Source: an uncultured Holophagaceae bacterium
GTDB taxonomy: Bacteria; Acidobacteriota; Holophagae; Holophagales; Holophagaceae
Length of the DNA stretch: 34,917 bases
Assembly (NCBI GenBank): GCA_903857495.1
Contig: CAIOFF010000067.1
Location: 1 to 34,917 of the forward strand
Direction: 5' to 3'
Notes under the pieces: generated by a model
Databases searched by the model: none
Seen by the model: the letters and a program-made list of their open reading frames with translations, nothing else
Told to the model about the DNA's origin: nothing
Position numbers and translations under genes: made by a program
Shown: in pieces, positions 34,291 through 34,917 of the stretch
Layout of the letters: each line of letters starts with the position of its first letter
Position numbering within the stretch: the first letter of the stretch is position 1

Positions 34291-34722
34291 ATGAACGCAC
34301 GAGAGACGTCACCGGCCTTCCAGGTCGGCCAGACCTTCCGCTACGAGCAGCTGATCGATGACCGGCTGGTCCGGGCCTTTGCCGACGTGAGCGGCGATTG
34401 CAATCCGATCCACCTGGACGAGGCCGTGGCCAGCGGCAGCCGCTTCGGCCAGCGCATCGCCCACGGCGGCATCCTGTTCGGCATGATCTCCAAGGTGCTG
34501 GGCATGGAGATGCCGGGCATGGGCACCGTCTACCTGAGCCAGTGCTGCTCCTTCAAGCAGCCTGTGTTCCTCGGCGACACCGTGAGCCTGGATGTGACCA
34601 TCACGGAGCTCCTGCCCAAGAGCCAGGCGCGGCTGTCCACGGTGATCACCAAGCAGACCGGCGACGTGGTCCTGGACGGCACCGCCGAAGTCAAGCTGCC
34701 GGGCTGGCTGTTCAAGGCTTAG
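34291..34722 (+). CDS. MaoC-like (R)-specific enoyl-CoA hydratase
   Basis: 143 residues, a single hot-dog domain. Catalytic Asp36 and His41 are in the hydratase motif (FADVSGDCNPIHLDEAVA), followed by RIAHGGILFGMISKVLG. It should hydrate trans-2-enoyl-CoA to (R)-3-hydroxyacyl-CoA, as PhaJ does, or the reverse. It lies 55 bases after the CoA-transferase and shares its direction, so it likely belongs to the same acyl-CoA operon. AAGGATGG precedes the ATG. Confidence 0.92.
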   Translation: MNARETSPAFQVGQTFRYEQLIDDRLVRAFADVSGDCNPIHLDEAVASGSRFGQRIAHGGILFGMISKVLGMEMPGMGTVYLSQCCSFKQPVFLGDTVSLDVTITELLPKSQARLSTVITKQTGDVVLDGTAEVKLPGWLFKA

Positions 34723-34830
34723 ACAGCGCCCACAGGGAAGCAGCGAATGGGATGCTTCGGCAACAGGGGAAGGCACAGTTGTGTCCAGAATTTTCTGTAA
34801 GTCGTCGATAGCAGGTAGATCGCAGTGAGT

Positions 34831-34881
34831 GCAGGGGGTCAGCGAAGGGAGGGCGGAGCCCGACCGAAGCTGACCCCCTGC
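34831..34881. repeat. 13-bp inverted repeat with inner stem near the window end
   Basis: GCAGGGGGTCAGC (34831-34843) is perfectly inverted at 34869-34881, and GGGC-GGA-GCCC (34851-34861) forms an inner stem. It lies about 110 bases after the hydratase stop and could end that operon, though the sequence after it has only GTTT. Its look is also that of an interspersed palindromic repeat. No gene is visible from 34723 to the end. Confidence 0.55.
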
Positions 34882-34917
34882 GGCGTTTGGTTCATGCGCC
34901 CTCCTGCTTCAGCCAGG

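Noticed and set aside
34815-34903. Short minus-strand ORF with a good ribosome site at the window end
   Set aside because: It stops after about 18 codons inside the inverted repeat. It may be chance or a leader of something beyond the window.

Overview
This is a GC-rich, densely coded bacterial window with genes on both strands and many 4-base ATGA/GTGA overlaps. It carries no rRNA, tRNA, phage, insertion sequence or CRISPR array that I can see. The gene set (tungsten-type aldehyde:ferredoxin oxidoreductase with a poly-4Fe-4S ferredoxin, CoA-transferase, PAS proteins with a C-terminal cysteine module, TPR-fused Ser/Thr kinase, interspersed ACCACGAAGAC-type repeats) suggests an anaerobic or facultative metal- or fermentation-oriented organism. 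My best guess is Acidobacteriota (Holophaga/Geothrix-like), with a deltaproteobacterial relative as the alternative. That placement is inference from gene content only.

Layout. 1-3.2 kb: FKBP-type prolyl isomerase, PAS-domain protein and M20 metallopeptidase, all on the minus strand. 3.2-5.7 kb: a LysR regulator divergent from an ALDH7-type semialdehyde dehydrogenase. 5.8-7.6 kb: an orphan polytopic sensor histidine kinase. 7.6-17.0 kb: the central module, a tungsten locus. Its minus-strand run is modE-like regulator, tupA, 1-pyrroline-5-carboxylate dehydrogenase, tupB, tupC, four-cluster ferredoxin, aldehyde ferredoxin oxidoreductase (AOR) and a ThiS/MoaD-like sulfur carrier. Divergent from it are a small membrane protein of unknown function and moeA. 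Together these supply tungstate import, metal insertion into the pterin, the tungstoenzyme, its electron carrier and the likely regulator.

17.0-18.0 kb: a repeat-rich gap and an MntA-HepT toxin-antitoxin pair. 18.0-20.0 kb: a POT-family peptide transporter, then a small secreted protein with three copies of a TG[MI]DL motif and a possible 36-residue ORF just downstream. 20.0-24.5 kb: a MocR-type regulator translationally coupled to a TPR-containing Ser/Thr kinase. 24.6-26.8 kb: MscS channel, single EF-hand peptide and secreted S33 hydrolase.

26.9-31.5 kb: a minus-strand run KAS III-like enzyme, membrane-anchored alpha/beta hydrolase, TPR protein, bioD and bioA. It is divergent, across an AT-rich promoter region, from a tandem TetR regulator, a CoA-transferase and a MaoC hydratase (31.7-34.7 kb). 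The likely themes are oxidation of amino-acid-derived aldehydes through tungsten and NAD enzymes in the first half, and acyl-CoA and biotin chemistry in the second half.
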